Translations under genes and position numbers: made by a program | In this document: positions 1 through 14,700 of the stretch, piece by piece | Layout of the letters: the number at the start of each line of letters is the position of its first letter | Numbering within the stretch: the stretch's first letter is position 1 | Notes under the pieces: model-generated | What the model saw: the letters and a program-made list of their open reading frames with translations, nothing else | Database searches by the model: none | What the model was told of the DNA's origin: nothing | Assembly: GCA_021396245.1 (NCBI GenBank) | Contig: WNYE01000021.1 | Span: 186,001 to 250,000, forward strand | Direction: 5' to 3' | Source of the DNA: Sporothrix humicola | Lineage: Eukaryota; Ascomycota; Sordariomycetes; Ophiostomatales; Ophiostomataceae | Length of the DNA: 64,000 nt

Positions 1-3000
1 ACAATTGAGGATAATGACGAGCCTGCAAAATACTCATCTTGAACAAGCATCTGCCTGTCTTCTACGTCTTACTCAGTATTACACAGCAAAACAGTGCAAC
101 TCTGGACAGCCAGCCCTCAGGCAGCCGCCCTGCCCCTGAAACAGCCGCCCAGGCCTTTCCGTCTTTTGTGCCTTTCCCACTGTATTATTCTGTGCATTTG
201 TCCATCTGTTTTGTGCCCATTTCGGCCCTTTTTGAGGAGGGCTTATCCCAGTTCGAAGCCGATATAGTTTTTCTTGGTTTTAAAGATTTTGGGAACTTGT
301 GGGTTGGATATTCGGGTCGTGATATGAAGAGGTTGTCTTTAGTCTTAAGTCTTTACCAAGACCTGCAGCGATTTATGCATGCTGCTCGACCTGCATAATG
401 AAGATTGGGAGCGCAAGTTGGCTAGCACAAAAAAGAAAAGAAAAAGACGAAAAAAATGATAGCCAAAAAAGCACGGGAAAAGAGACGAGGAAAGGGACGG
501 CCCTGTTATCCCTTGCGGGCACAACGGTCAAACACTGACTACTAGTTTTCGGGTGCATTTTCTTCTTGGAGAAGCCTGTCTCTGCTGTCAAAAAGGTGTG
601 CCAGACTGTGCGTGTGGTTTTGGGACGGCGTATTGTGATCTATCATATTTTCCCTTTTGCCCTCCACTTTTCGCCCTAACAAAAAACGTTGACGCTTGCC
701 CTCTTGCCTCGCATCACTGAGACATTCTGGCACCTGGGGCTTTTAGTTGGAGGTCGTTGGAGGCTGGAAGTCTTGGTCGGAGGTCGGCGATGTGAACGAG
801 GACACTTGTAAGGTTGCTTAGGGGCAAATAAACATGGCCAAGTGGGCAACAACGGGGCAAAAGCAGGACCAGAAATAAGACCAAGAATACGATTTCGAAG
901 GCCTAGAAGTAGTCCAACATAAACAACATACGAGGAAGCAAAACCCGAGGAATCATTCGACCAAAGTAGACAAACAAAATAGACAGTTACATGGGGCGTG
1001 GTAGTTAACATGCTAGCAGGGAAGCAAGCGGGGAAGGAAACTGTCAAACTTGAATTCTTGGGACTCTGTGAGCAAATGATGGCATTAATGTTGTCGATGA
1101 CTGGCATCATCGTGCATAGCTTGGGCAGGAGTAAGTACGATGTACTCCGTAGAGTAAACAAACTCTGGTCCGTCAACGACGCTTGATATGATAACACAGC
1201 ACCTTATGGAGCACATCCGATCATGGCTCGCTTGCACCTCGTATGATGCAAATGCGCGTATCCATCCAGTCAATCAGACATGAGGATTGACAGAAAATAA
1301 GAAACGATGGGGAGATCGATCACTGCATTTTTGTGAAATATGATCAACGAAAAGGGAACGACGACAAGCTTACTGAAACGGTGGAGCGAGGACGACAAAA
1401 GGGCAGCAGGATCATGCTCAGTAACAAAAAAATGCATGTACCTCTGGGCGTGCGGTGTGAAGAGTGTGCATGAGAGAAATGATGTGTCTGATAGTCGGCT
1501 GTGGCTCCTCTTTTTTCCTGTGTTTCTCAGTGCTGCTTTCTTTTTCGGGATCTTTCCCTTGCAGAAGACCCTGGGCAGAAGCCTGCACCGAGCTGCACTG
1601 TTGCAGTCGATCACTGGTACTGGAGAGGAAGACGGCAGTTCCGACTGTCGATCAGTAGATGAGTTGAGTCGGCATTTTCTTTCTTTTTAATGCTTGCTTG
1701 GTGGTTAATTTTTTCTTCTTCTTCTTCTTCTTTTATGTGTGTTTTCATTTTCAAGTTTTCATGTGTCTGTCTACATGCTGCCAACATCCACCATCTCCCC
1801 AACACCTTGCCTATTTCCATAATGGACTTCGTTGACACAAATTTATTAAGAGGCGCATGAAACAATGCCCACAGTCTCTCGCGTGCGTTGTGTATCCGGG
1901 GCTTTTGTCCCAGCGGTCGGGGACCAGTGGAGTGGTTGGGGGGTTCTCTTTATCGTCCAAGTAGTACTGCGTATGCTGTTTACGTTGATTATGCTGCCCA
2001 TACATAAAGTTACGCCGTACAAATTTATAACATCCCAAAGGAATGGATAGCATGTATTACCGCTTCGAATAACACAAGAATACATAGTACGACCTCTAAA
2101 GTAATACGGAGCACGGTACGACGTCTCTTGCAACCACAAGCGACCACCACCGGACATCGCTCGGTAGAGACAAGTCGTACGGAGCCGCAAGCCTTCTGGG
2201 AATGCCTCTGGGGCTGCATCGAGGTAACAATGGGCTTTCTTCCGGAGCAGTCTCTCCTCTAGCGATCAGACTAGGTTCTTCTTCTTCTTTATTTTCGTCG
2301 TTTTTCTCATTTTCCATATGACCAAACTACACTTTGTAAACGTAACATTTACGAACACTGTCTCCATTTTCCAACTTACAAAATATTGCATATATTCCTC
2401 ACTCATCACAACGACCCCGCCGTCTTCGGCCGCAGGCCGGTCTGTTGGTTATCTGAGTCGTTGCATTAGAATACGGATACGGTGAACGGCTGACGCGGCA
2501 ACGTCTTGTCGGGGGAGAGAAACGAAACATCCCACGACAGAGGGGACAGGAAAAAAGGAAAGAAAAGGAAGAAAAGACAGGCCACGAAAGCCACAAGGCT
2601 GATGCAAGGAAAATACGCCACGCAGGCAAGAATCGTACGAGAAAGCACAGGACAAGAATGTGAGAGTTGGAAGCGGAGATGCAAGAAGCAAGACATGATG
2701 GAAACAGGCACAAGATACGGAGGAAGAGGGGGCCGGTCTCAACAATACGCCGTACTTCCGTAGCCCATATTCTGCACATCTAAGGAATAACCATCGTCAA
2801 TTCCACTGTCCTACTGAGTATGACCACCAACAGACCTCGCGTACGTCGTGCACCGGTCCCGAAACTCGTTCTCCTCGACGGATACTGCCTTGACTCGCCC
2901 TCGTCCTTGGTTGGCCTTGTTGGCAGTGAAAATCCACTCTTTGCTCCCTTCTCGCTGGGTTTTGGGCTCTGTGCGATCCCTGTCCAGCGGCTGCTCCCCC

Positions 3001-6000
3001 AGACCTAGACCCTGCCAATGCCAGCATGGGGGCAGGCCAGGCCAATATTCTCCACTCACTTTATCTTTTGAGCGTTTCTGTTTCCTATTTTATTCCTCCT
3101 GTTCTCCTTTCCGTCTCCTTTTTTTCTCGAGCCTCGTACGAGTGATTTACTGTTTGCAGGCCTGTTTCTTTTCTTTTTCTCGCCCACCATCTATTCCATA
3201 TCAAGAGATATGTTGCTACAGACTCCAGACTTTGCGGAGACGGACCGGGGCTGAGCTTCCCTTCCGAACCAGACATTGGGTTTCCCTGTTCACGCTCTCT
3301 TTCTTATTCCTGCGCCTCTGTTTCGCAGCGATCCTCGCCACCCTTGCCATTGGCTGCACCTCCTGGAGCCGAACCAAAGAATGGTCAAAAATGACAGGAG
3401 AATAAGAGACGGATTAAGAATACTCAGAAAAATAAGGAACAGCCCTGGTCGACCGGGGTTTATTTCAACGCGTCCTCGGCGTCCTCACCTCCTCGTTCTC
3501 GCTCATTCTTACGTCGCCGATGGCCATGGTCCTGTTTGAAAGCCCAGAACGTCTGCAAGGAGGCCTGGACCGCCTAGTCCCAAAAGCGCGGTTCTCCCGT
3601 GGGCCTGTCTCTGTCCCTCTTCCGTCCCCTGTTGTTCTGTAGGGAAATTTTTAAGCAAATTCTCGACTGTTTTCTTTTCAACATTACTTTTCAGAAAATC
3701 TCATACGGTCGTATCTTTTTATTTCTTTTTCTCTCCGACGCACGACGTATTTTCTTCTTCGTTTCTTGCCTACGGACACCGTACCACGTAGAAACTCTCT
3801 TTCTCATGAGATATTGACCGCCACTCGTCCAAAAAGGCATTTCGTCCGCATCTCTCACTTTTGGAAACTTGCTTCTTCCATGAAGGCCATCTCACGTCTG
3901 CAAGCGAGTACTATTTCGCGCTCGACCGCTGCAAGCTGCACTTCAATGCACCGCAAACACATTTTCATGTCGCAATTTCTGCACGGATTTTCCAGTCTTC
4001 TTTACTTTCTTTTTCGAGCTGCTTTTTCCGCCTTCTCGTAAATTCGTAAATATACCGACAATCCTGATCGCTGCCCAGCCTGTCCAATGAGCAGCACCCT
4101 CCCCTCTGGCTGGGGCCTATTCATTTAGACTATCTCGCCCACCTTACTCCCTCACTCCCCCCTTCCTTCGCTCATCTTGTCCACGCCCAAGTTTTGGTTT
4201 CAATGCCACGCTGTAAACCGCCCAGCCCAGGCCTCCTCCTATTCTGTCCCTCGTTCCTTCCTTCTCTCCATAATTTTCGCTTCCTGCGATGTGCCAGACA
4301 CCGGCTCTAAAATAGCACCGGTGTCTTTCCTAATCCGGAAGCCACCCGTTTCTAAGCAAATGCCGTGATTTGAGAGTCAAGAGGATGTTCAAACGCGAAT
4401 GCGACGTCCGTTTTTCTTCAGCGTCACGACGATGCAGGTCGCCTGTGAAGCGTCTGCATGAGGTTCCATTTGTTAGGATATCATAGCCTTTGCTGAGAAA
4501 CAATGCTGTGGACAGACGCATATTGTGCTTGCAAAGAAGTAGTCTCTAGCATGGTCATGCGCCGTTCTTTCTTTCTCTGGCGAGCCTTTCTTCGTTGGGG
4601 GAAACCGCCAACAAGAGCCAGACATACGGGGAGTCAAAAGGCAGAGAGAAGTCTCCCTCGCACCTTCCACGCACCTTCCTCCCGCCTTCTCCTTCCCCCT
4701 CACCATCCACACCATATCCCTTTTCGTGACCTCGCTTAGGGCGCCCATGCCTCTTTCCTTATTCCTGTGTTCCAACCAACTGCGCCCGTCGTCTCCCTTC
4801 ACAACGATTGGCCAGCAATCTCCACAGACCTCTGCTTCGAGAACGCCACAATTATTTTGGCCGCTTCTCCGCTCCCTTGTTTCTTGCGCCCTTTCTGTTC
4901 GTTCTGCTCTCGTCTCAAGGGAGGCTGCCCGAGACATTCGTTGTGTTTTCAGCATTCTATTACTGAGTATTCCGTACTCCGTACTGGGTATTTAATCATA
5001 AGTTTTCTGGACACAGCCATCGGCAGCAAATATGCCATTCCTGCCTTGTACAGAATACAAACACAGCTTTCGCACCAATCCGAACCCGAAGCAGGTGCGT
5101 CCCAGCACCACGCAGTATCCTTTCATCCTTCAATTCATCCCAGCAGAAGAAGGCAGGTGCATCCCGCCCACACACACTCATACGCTCCAGCCTGGCGATC
5201 GCCAATCTACCATGCTGCAGTGTTGACTTTTGCCCGGGGTTACACTGTTCATAACTTTCTTGCCTGAGAGCACAGGGGTTCCTGCCGTTCTGTGTTTCGC
5301 GATCCCGTGTCTGGGCCCTTTTCTTTCCTCTGCTATCGGCCCCTTTTAAAGTGCTGAGCGCGCTGGACGCAGCTGGCAGTAATACAGCAAGCTTTAAGGT
5401 CGGATACTTTCAAGGTACATGCATTTTGCATGCTCTCATGCCGTGTCGCGGAGTATTTTTGTTTTCTCTTGTCGGTTGTGCATGCAGGCGGCCGCTGCTA
5501 CGCCAGCACCACCGAAATCCGAACATTAAAATCCTACGGGTCATACAGCGCACACGCCTTCGTTTTATTCGTCTCCCCTTTCCTTCAGCGGTCCAGAATT
5601 GCTCTGCACTGCCTGCAATCCTCCGTCGCTTTCAGAAGGAAACACACAAGAATCGGAATCCCACCACCATGGCACCAGGACGAGCGACGAACTGGTCCCC
5701 ACTAACTTGACTATTTTGCCACGGGCGTGTTCTTGGTGATGATTGGGCCGCAGTTTGATCATGTTTTGTATTGGCATTCTGATCATTTTTTATCATTTTG
5801 GTCATTTTCATCTCTGCCGTGCCTTACTCCGTTCTCTTGACTGTCTCTGATTTTTCAATATTCTAATGCGTGTCTCTCACGCATCGACGCCTTGTCTATC
5901 CTTTTCGCATTAACCTGGGACCCTTCGGGCCCGACTATCCCTTCGTGCCTGCCACCTGCTCGATTTAAGCTTCATCGGGCTCACTAGACGTCCGATCGAC

Positions 6001-6676
6001 ATCGTGCCTTCCATGTTAAGAAAACTCGCGAAGCGAAGAAGACAGAAAAGGAAAGAGATGATGCATAATGGGAAAAGAGAAGCGGTATTTCCTGGCTGGT
6101 CGCTCTTGCCATTTTGATGCACTTTCCCATCATTTTTGCAGCAATTCGTTGTCATTGCTCGTCGCTCCTGCATGCATTATTCCCAGTATTTTCAAAAGTG
6201 CATCTACAGCGTGTCGCTCTTGCCTTGCGAGCCTTGTAACCGTGCATGCCAACCCCAGCCGTTGAGCCTCTTTCCCGTTTCTCCCTTGAGCTGTTCCTAG
6301 CTCTCCCTTTTCTATGTTTCTCTTTCCTCTGGCCCCTCTCTCTCTCTTCAGCATCACATCCCTTTTGCATTCCTCGCTTCTCCATCGGCATCGTCACGCA
6401 CCACCATTCTGTATCTCCATCGCCATTGTCATCGCTATTTCCGCCCCCTCAAATCCTCTATCGTCTTTTTAAGCCCGTCCCTGCATCAGCTTACGATCTC
6501 TGTATCTCTGTCACACGCAGCACAGCCAATCTCAATTGCAACCCTTATTGCTTATTGTTTATTGTTTCTTTCTGTGCCCCTCCGGCCGCCACTTCTTTTC
6601 TTTTTACCGTCCCTTCCAATCTTTGGGCCTTTTCTTTTGTTTTCGCGCATCCGTCAAGGCCTTGTCTCGACTTCTC

Positions 6677-6714
<38 letters not shown>

Positions 6715-8706
6715 GACTTTGACCAGTTGGCTCTATTGTCGTTTCCGTTCGGTATTTGAACACCCCAAGACGGTATCTTTGTAGTTTGGGTAAGAACAGT
6801 GGTCTCTTTCGCATTCTCGTTCTATTTTCTTGTCGTCTTGTCGCCCACCGCTTCCCCTGGCTCCCTGCAGCCTTCCAATTTCCCCCATTCTTTTGTGGCC
6901 CCTCCTCTCCCGTTCTGTGATTTTTCTCGAGTCACTCTTCCCTGCCTTTGCCCAGCTAGGCGAAGCCTATTCCCGAAGCGCCTCGCCAGCCATGCACTGT
7001 TGTGAACTCGTTGAGGCTTTGTCCTTCACCAAACCGTCGCCGGCACGAGAACAGCCCTCGATATCGCATTCTGTCCACTTCAACGTCTCCATTGTATTTC
7101 CCATGAGCAAACACGGCCCCCAGTTGCCCCTTGGCGCACGAACATTGCAACAAAAAAAGAAACAAAAAAAAAATAGGGTCACGGCCCATCTCATTTTCAA
7201 CAGCCTCGCTTCCATCTTCCATGGGGGCTAGCTCTGGCCTTCGCTGGGGAGTGTCTTGTCCATCCCACTCCACTTTCCACCCATATCCACCCAAGCCCAA
7301 GATACCCACACACCCATCCACCCACCCCCCCTCCTCTTTCCACTCTTTTTTCCACACGTCCCTCCTCCTTTGGACGCTCTCGCGGGTCCTCGTCCTTTTC
7401 TTTCCTTCAGTGGCCTTTTTGTCCTTTGTGTCTCTCCTTTTTTCGTGTCCGTAGCGTGTTATTAACCGCAGCCCAGCAGTATCCAGGGCTTATCCCAGCA
7501 CATCCCAGGCGATATCCCGCCAAAATCCCAGCTCAGCTGGTGCTCCACAGACAGCCAACAGGGAATCCGGTCCTCTGGCCCTGAAAGAAGACAAAGAAGA
7601 CACGCTTTCGACGCTGTGAACGACGTGGATGCGAACCGTTCCCCTGTCCAGAGTCCCAGCAGTCCCAGCAGTGAGGGACGGGTGTGGACTGAAAGGATCG
7701 GCCTCCCGACTGCGGCCTACCACCAAGTCCAGGACTTGCGCTATGGAGGAAAGAGAGGGGAGCGCACCAGCAGCAAAAGCGTTTCTTCTGCGGAGAACAA
7801 ACCTTCTTTTCGGTCCCATCGTGCTTTCTGCGCTTTCTCCATTTCTTTTCTCTCCATCTCGTTCTTTCTCGTGCGTTTTCTTTATCACCTCTCCCGTGTC
7901 TCTTACGACGTGCCTGGCCTGGATACTTCTATCGACCTCGTCTTTTCCGAACACATGTTGAAGCTTCACATCTATCGCACTCTTTCACGGCTCTTACACA
8001 ACCCACAGTATCTCGCCTCATCTCATCTCCTCTTCGCCTTTTCACTGCCGCCAACCGCCCTCCCTCTCGTCCTTCTCAACACCACAGTCGCCTCCTCCTC
8101 CTGCAATCGATCTCTGTTTCGCACGATCCGCCTTGTCGTGTAACTTTTGCCTTTTGCTCTCTCCCTCTCATTCTCTCTCACTCTTTCTCTCTCTGCGACC
8201 CAGCTCCTTGTTTTCTCTCCCGGTCTCCCCCAAGTCGCACAGTTGTATATCCTTCGTACGCCCTCCTGTCTCTCCTGGCGCCTGGCACTGAGCCTCCTTG
8301 TGCAGCTTGTGTCCCTTGTGTCCCTTGTGCTTCTTGTACACCTTTCTCGTCCTTGGGCCTTGTGTACCTTCTCGCTCTCCCGTCTCAGACACTTTTTCTA
8401 TTCTCACTCGCCTGCTCTCGTTGTTCTCGCCACTTTCGTTCTTCGCATTGTTGTCTATTCGTCTTCTCTCACACATTCTCATATCATCATCTCAACCTTT
8501 GACGTATGGTTTCTCGCCTGCCGCATCCTGACTCAATAAAGCACCTCGCATATCACGACTTTGATTCATTCGACTCGACTTGATATATACAACACCCTGA
8601 ATGGACCAACAGCGATAGCATGGCCGAGTAGTGCCAGCAGCAAAACCGGTAGCCCGACGACTGACGACGCCGTTGTCGTGAGGCCGTGTGCCCGGTTCAT
8701 CCACAC
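1..8706. other. gene-free, pyrimidine-rich region upstream of the 1,008-aa orphan gene
   Basis: I see no credible gene here. The open frames are short, overlap on both strands, and consist of the S/F/L/P/C-rich translations expected from C+T-rich DNA. From about 3 kb to 8.7 kb the + strand is strongly pyrimidine-rich, as are the leaders of the other + strand genes in this window, so part of it may be a long 5' leader of the gene at 8.7 kb. About 2.50-2.72 kb is purine-rich instead. A TTC microsatellite lies near 1713-1731, a T29 run at 6681-6709, and two copies of the 9-mer TACTCCGTA at 1143 and 4975. Confidence 0.6.
6681..6709. repeat. poly(T) homopolymer, 29 nt
   Basis: This is an uninterrupted run of 29 T residues inside the pyrimidine-rich intergenic region. 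Its exact length is likely to vary between isolates and between sequencing reads. Confidence 0.9.
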
Positions 8707-11607
8707 ATGAGGATGTTCCGACAACCACACGGCTCAGGACAGCCGCCGCCGCCGCCACCTGACGAGGGAGGTGGCCGCGGCGGTGACCTCGACAACAGGA
8801 ATATTCACCGCAGCATACCAATAAACAACGACCCGGCAGAGGGCATCGAAGCCATTGAGGTCGACGACTCGCATGACTCTTCGTCAATAACGCCTTCTTT
8901 TGCCTTGCTCTCAGCATTACGACACCGGAATACGAGAGTGAGGACACGGCAACGACGACGCGACTCCAAATCGCCTCATCCAGCACTACCAACACAATTA
9001 CAACCAAATCCACAACCGCAATTGCAACCCCAGTCACAGTCTCAGATTGAGCCTCAACCCCAACAACAACAAACGCTCACATCAACACCTTCTTCTTCTC
9101 TCCACCAACCCACGCCTTTCCCGCCTAATCATGCAGCAACATTGCCTTTCCACTCACCACTCGCATCACTACTTGCTTTACCACCAGCCGGCTCGGCCTT
9201 CTTGCATCACCGATCCCGGGACACGAAGCAACCAAAGCAGCCGCGCCAGCGGCGGCCGATGCCATATCCGCTCAACGCCAGCACACATGAACGCTCACCA
9301 TCGCATTCACCACCACCATTACCCTCGCCTCCACCATCCGCACCATCTGTCGCGGAAACGCCAAGAGATGTCGAACAGCTTGCTGGCGAGTTCAGCCGCC
9401 AGCACCTCGAACGCACGTCGACGACATGTTTCCGCGGCACCGGCGGCAGTATCAGCATCAGTGCCAGCGGCAGCGTAAGTGGTAGCGGCAGCGGCCTGGC
9501 AAGTCGCAACGGAAGCCGGTACGGAGATGCCTTTGCCGCATTCAGCCCCTCCATGGCCGAATTCCGTCTTCGACGCGGCGGCAACGAACCCGTCATGGAT
9601 CTGGAGGTCGATATGGACCAGGACAACCGAAACGACGAGGGCGACTGTATGATCCGGCCACCTTCGCCGTCGCCCCTTCAATCCGCCTCCCAGTTTGAGC
9701 CATCGTCTTCGTATGCAGCCAGCGTGGACTATGACGCCGGCCCCGCTGTGCCGCTGAGCTTGCAACGCATGCGTATGCGCCAGATCGCCTTGGCTGACGC
9801 CAGTGTCCGCCATCTCGATCTTGGCCTGAAGCCTTTTGCCCGACAGATCAGCCCGGAAACCGACGCGTCTCAGGAACCTCAACAGGCGAATGTCGTGCCA
9901 ACGCCTCCCGCAGAAGCAATACTGCCAGAGTCTTCAATAGCGGCAGCAACGTCCACATCGATCCCGGCAGTAATGGCACCGACTCCGTCATCGACTGGAG
10001 CTGCAGCCCTCGCAGCAGCCGACCCCATTGAAGCTGATGATGACGAACTGGCACCACTGCCGCAGGAGTCCATGGCCATGTTGGCCCCATTCCCGCAACG
10101 CTCATTCCATCTTCATTCACATTCATACTCTCGCTCTTACTACTCACAAGCCGCCTCATATTCACGTTCCATGCCACACTCTCGCACTCACTCTCGCCAG
10201 GCCTCCGTATCAACACAAGGCGGAACTCGATCATCGCAGTATCTTCCTCTTTCGCACGAGGCTCTTGCCATGCCGCACCTTGCTCCTCTTCACAACGATG
10301 TACCGTCATCCGGCTACGACATGCAGGGCTGGCTGAGTTCCAGTAGTACCGTCGAAACAGGAGCCGCCCTGACAACGGGAACGATTGATAACTGTAGCGA
10401 AGCGTATCCTGCAACTACAAGTGCACCGGAGAACAATGTGCCTGCTGCCACTACCACTGACAGCCAGAACCTGGACACGTCCGCTCAGAGCGTAGTCTCC
10501 AACAACGACAACCAAAACGGTCACAGCAGACGCCCATCTTCTGGTGGCTCGGCATCAGTGAAGACAGCGTCACAAGCCAGCGAGCGACGACAGCAGAGCA
10601 AGCAATTTTACACGGCCTACCTTCGGTCACACGAACTGTCGTATCTCCAAGCCAGTGGTGCAATTGTCCCCGTTGATGCGTTGGAGGCCGACGCGGAGGA
10701 CCGTGTCAACACAGGCAGCGTCGATGGAGGCATCACCACCATCCCGGAAGAGTCTACGCCTGTGTCCGGCTCCGGATCCGCCACTGTCTCGCATGCAACG
10801 AACCAAGGCAGTGCCGCCACTAACACTCAGAGCGGCCAGTATATGGCCACCTCGCAGCGTATTCGGTTGATCCAGATGGCCATGGCCCGTGAAGCTGGTC
10901 GCATCCGGTCAGAACAGTCCGCCAATGGCACCGCCGACGGCAGCTCCACAAACGACTCTGGCCCCATTGTGCCCGACGACAGAATGGATGTCGAGATGGC
11001 GGACCCCACTGCCATTGAGTCGTCCTATGCCGGCTCAGCGGGCCTTGAGGCCAGTATCAACGGCTCACTGATTGGAGCTATGCCGCCATTGTGGGACCCA
11101 CACCAGCCCGACTCTCTCCACAAGTACATGGGACCCTTCCGCTACCGCCTGTCGTCTGAAATTGCTGCCAAATGTTCCAATCTTGTGCACAGTAAACCGC
11201 GCATGCGTCGGCGGAGACAGCCGGGCGAAGGTAGCCAGACCAACGATGGCGGAAGCAGCCGGCGGAGCGGTAGTATCAAAGATGGCAGCAGTCTGCATAG
11301 CGAACGCCGGAGCGAACGCCGCCGTGAGCGCCACCGGGAACGGGCACGTGAGCGTGAAGCGCAAGCCGGTCGTGACCCGAGCACCAACCCAAGCGGCGAC
11401 CTAGCTCAGGCCCAGGCTCAATCTCACGATGGCCGAGAGCGGAGAAGCAGATCGAGCCGGCACCGCGACCGTACTCGCTTGACCTTGGCTCAAGTCGAGA
11501 TGCTGGATCAAAAGGGACATGTCTCTCCTCTGCCCCAGCCGTCTCCACCGCCCGACCCTTTGCTGCCTCCTGTCCCCGACCCAGCGCTCATGCAGGTCGA
11601 TTCTCAA

Positions 11608-11646
<39 letters not shown>

Positions 11647-11733
11647 AATCGCGAATCAATGGAGCAACAGCCCCTCCCGGTATTTAAGCCACCTGTTCCA
11701 GAGCCCATAGATGCTGCCGTCGACATGTCCTAG
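8707..11733 (+). CDS. low-complexity hypothetical protein with polyQ tract (1,008 aa)
   Basis: This is a single long open frame. The frame opens after a TGA at 8662, and its first ATG is at 8707, with a second in-frame ATG at 8713. The protein is almost entirely low complexity. It has Q/P-rich stretches near residues 100-140, S/G runs near 255-270, a Ser/Tyr/His/Arg-rich segment near 470-510, an Arg/Glu/Ser-rich basic block near 860-890 that could act as a nuclear signal, and a tract of 14 Gln at 967-980. Short segments look more conserved, notably around residue 630 (YTAYLRSHELSYLQASG) and residues 800-830 (HKYMGPFRYRLSSEIAAKC). I recognise no catalytic domain, membrane segment or signal peptide. 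The sustained open frame with codon-like composition supports a real gene. Its function is unknown; a nuclear or regulatory role is only a guess from composition. Confidence 0.72.
11605..11646 (+). repeat. CAG/CAA trinucleotide tract encoding 14 glutamines
   Basis: Two CAA, then eleven CAG, then one CAA codon near the 3' end of the orphan gene. It is the only long pure codon repeat in that gene and is a likely length-polymorphic site. Confidence 0.9.
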
Positions 11734-14700
11734 ATGGACATTGTCAAGCGACCATCCTCGCATATTATTATTGATCATCTCATTTCGATAATGAAGGTCT
11801 CGGCGTTTTTTTGTCATGACCATTATCAACACAGCAGCATACTCTTTTTGCTTTTCGTTCACTTTTACATTATCATTTACGGGGACTTATTGTTTGAAAT
11901 ATTGGCGCATTTGACTTTTTTGGGCTTCTTTTAGAAGGGGCGTTTTGTCACATATGTGTTCATTTTCGGCGCTTTGCTTTGTATATCTTGTCTTCATTCT
12001 TCTTCTTTCTCTGCGTGGGACGATACCCTTTTCTTCTTCAATCCCGTCGCTTTCTTCTTTCTTCTTTCTCAATTCCGAATCTTCTTTTTGTCTTATTTTA
12101 CCTTGCCGGGGTTTCTTTTGTCTTATGTTTGGGTCATTGGGACATTTCTCTTGAATTTTCTTTTTGGGGGCGAGGTTATCTGGGATACAAAAAGCTCATC
12201 ATTGTTCCCTTCTCTTGTCTTGATTTTAGAGGAACAAAAAATTGGGAAATCCGGGAAAGATGGCGTTCACGGCTAGCTTTTCAGGGGAAATCTTCACAGG
12301 GCACACCCATTTTTACAGCATCTCAATAATTCAAAGCATCACCAACTACGATAACTGTTCCACCGATTCTCGAATCACTTGAATACTAACCAGCAACGAA
12401 ATGAAGTAGTCGATACACAGACAGAGGCTCTCGATACGACATCCCTCTTCCAGGTATTAATAACGCTAAGGGGCTCGTCATCAGAGGTGACAAAACGGAT
12501 TAGACACACGGCCTCTCAACGACAGCTCGACGTTAACGATAAATCCATGGCCACCATGAATCCATGACGACCCCCTTCACCGCAATCACCGATCTTTTCC
12601 CCAGTGTGTCCTCACTGCGGCTTCGCCGTCAGGGTCTGCATTTCACGTCAACTCTTAGTAACATCTCGCCAGCCATCTCCCAGCCTTCTCAACAGCCAAC
12701 CGAGCTTCACGAACAATATTAAGATCCACACCGTCGCTGACGCCCGAGCAAGGTGTCGTGAGAAGACATCGAGAACAATTCTGTGCATTGACGTGTCTCT
12801 CTGAGCATCGCAACTACAGCTATGGGCGTCTGACCGTCCTTCCATCCATGGAAAACACTGGCGATGGTGACACCCGGAGGAGCCCGAATGCTATTGTCCT
12901 AGATTTTGGGGACTCTACGTGACTCTTTGGGGCCTTTGGGGACCCTTGGAGCACCATTGCAGATGACGGTTCAGGAAGGTGTCTGACTGTGCATTGGGGG
13001 CCGACTTTTAAGAAATCCGTCGCCCGGGTTTACTACCTTGCTACCTTGCTACCATTTGTGTCGATCCCGGATTAATTACGTCGTTGTATCTCGCTGCTCT
13101 ACACCTTATTTTTGTCCCTCTGGCCCTCTGCCCCCCCTCCTTTCGGCTTCCTGATATAGACGGGCACGAGACGTATCCGGCCGGCCACTCCGGGGATAGG
13201 CAGGATGCTCAATCCAGCCAATTTCAGTTCAAGAAAGCCTCTCGAGTAGTTGAGGGGCAACTCGAGGGGCAAACCTCGTGGCACAGGGCAACATCTGGTC
13301 AATGCCGTGCAGACAGAGTGCAGGTCCCAGTGCAGGTTCAAGGCTGGCTCAGGACAGGGGAACATATGCAAGGGGGCGTTTACGGCAGTCCAGAAGCAAA
13401 GAATGGCAGGAGACGAGAGGTCGAATAAGGACGAAAGAAGGCTGGATGGCTGGAACTGGAAGGCTGGTAGGTCGGCAGTTGCATAGCCTTCCTACCTGGT
13501 TTTTTTCTTTTACTGGACATTCTATTCTTATTCTCTTTCACCTTGTTTTCCCTGCACATGTGTCTCACTTTTTTTACTCCTGGATGCACACCTGCCCGGA
13601 GTTCTCGTACCTCGTACAGTACACACACACTTGGAGAAAGGGCCCGGAGACACACACCTGGACATTCAAATTCTCGCGTACGCATAAGCAAATATATTTT
13701 TTTCTCGCTTGTGTCTCCTCTTCCGTCCACGCAGACAAGTTTAGTCACAACTTTTTGGGGGGAAGTCTTCCTCCCTCTCGCTTGATAGTTCGTGCAGGAG
13801 GACAGAGGTCAGTCCTATTCGCCTGTCCTTTCTGTCCTTTCTATTCGTCTGTTGAATTTGTCTGCCTGATTGCCTCAACTGTTCGTTTTCCCTTCCTTTT
13901 TGTAAAGCCGGGTTTAGACCCTGTTGGGAATAGTGCGAAGGAGGCCATGTGTTGGGCGGTAGCTAAAGGAGAATATACGAATGGAGATAGAAAGAAGGAA
14001 AAGAAGAAAGAATACAAAGTACTTGTCTCCTTGTAACTGAGAAGGCAGGGTAGAATAAATCGAGATAAAACCCGTTGGCTATGAAGAAGTACATTGTGTT
14101 GTTTACTACTGCCGGAGACGCCAGGGGAATAATATGTGAATTAACAACAGACAGATCTAATGGCATATAAAGGGACATAATAGGAGGCGATTACAATAAT
14201 AACAGCAGATAATAACAGTTCATGCACAAAAGTGCCGTGACCAAAGAGAGTCGAAGAATGGGTTGGTGAGAAATAGAACAAAAAAGAAGGCGGGGAAGGA
14301 GAAGAAGGGGAAGGTGGAAAAGAAAGAAGAGAAAGAAAAAAAAAGAAAAGAAGAAACTCGCCGTAGAAGGGGCGGAGAAGGAAAATGGAAGGATTGGGGA
14401 AAGGGCCGCGGAACAGGGGTCGAACTCGGTGAACAAAGAAAAAGAAAAAAAGATGGAGGGGAAGCAGGCAGGCAAATCAAAGAAGGTGAAGAAAGGAAAG
14501 AAAAAGGGGGCAAAGACCTGTTGGACAGCCACAAACCATGGGCCAAGAAGCATGCGTGCTTGTGGAGAAAGATATTATGGAGCAACAGACCAAAAATAAA
14601 AAAGGATCTCCTTCTATCCTCGTGGAAATACAAAGTGAGGTTCTCTACAAAGTACGCAAGAAGGATGGGGACAAAGAAAATGCCATGCGGCGATGGGAGA

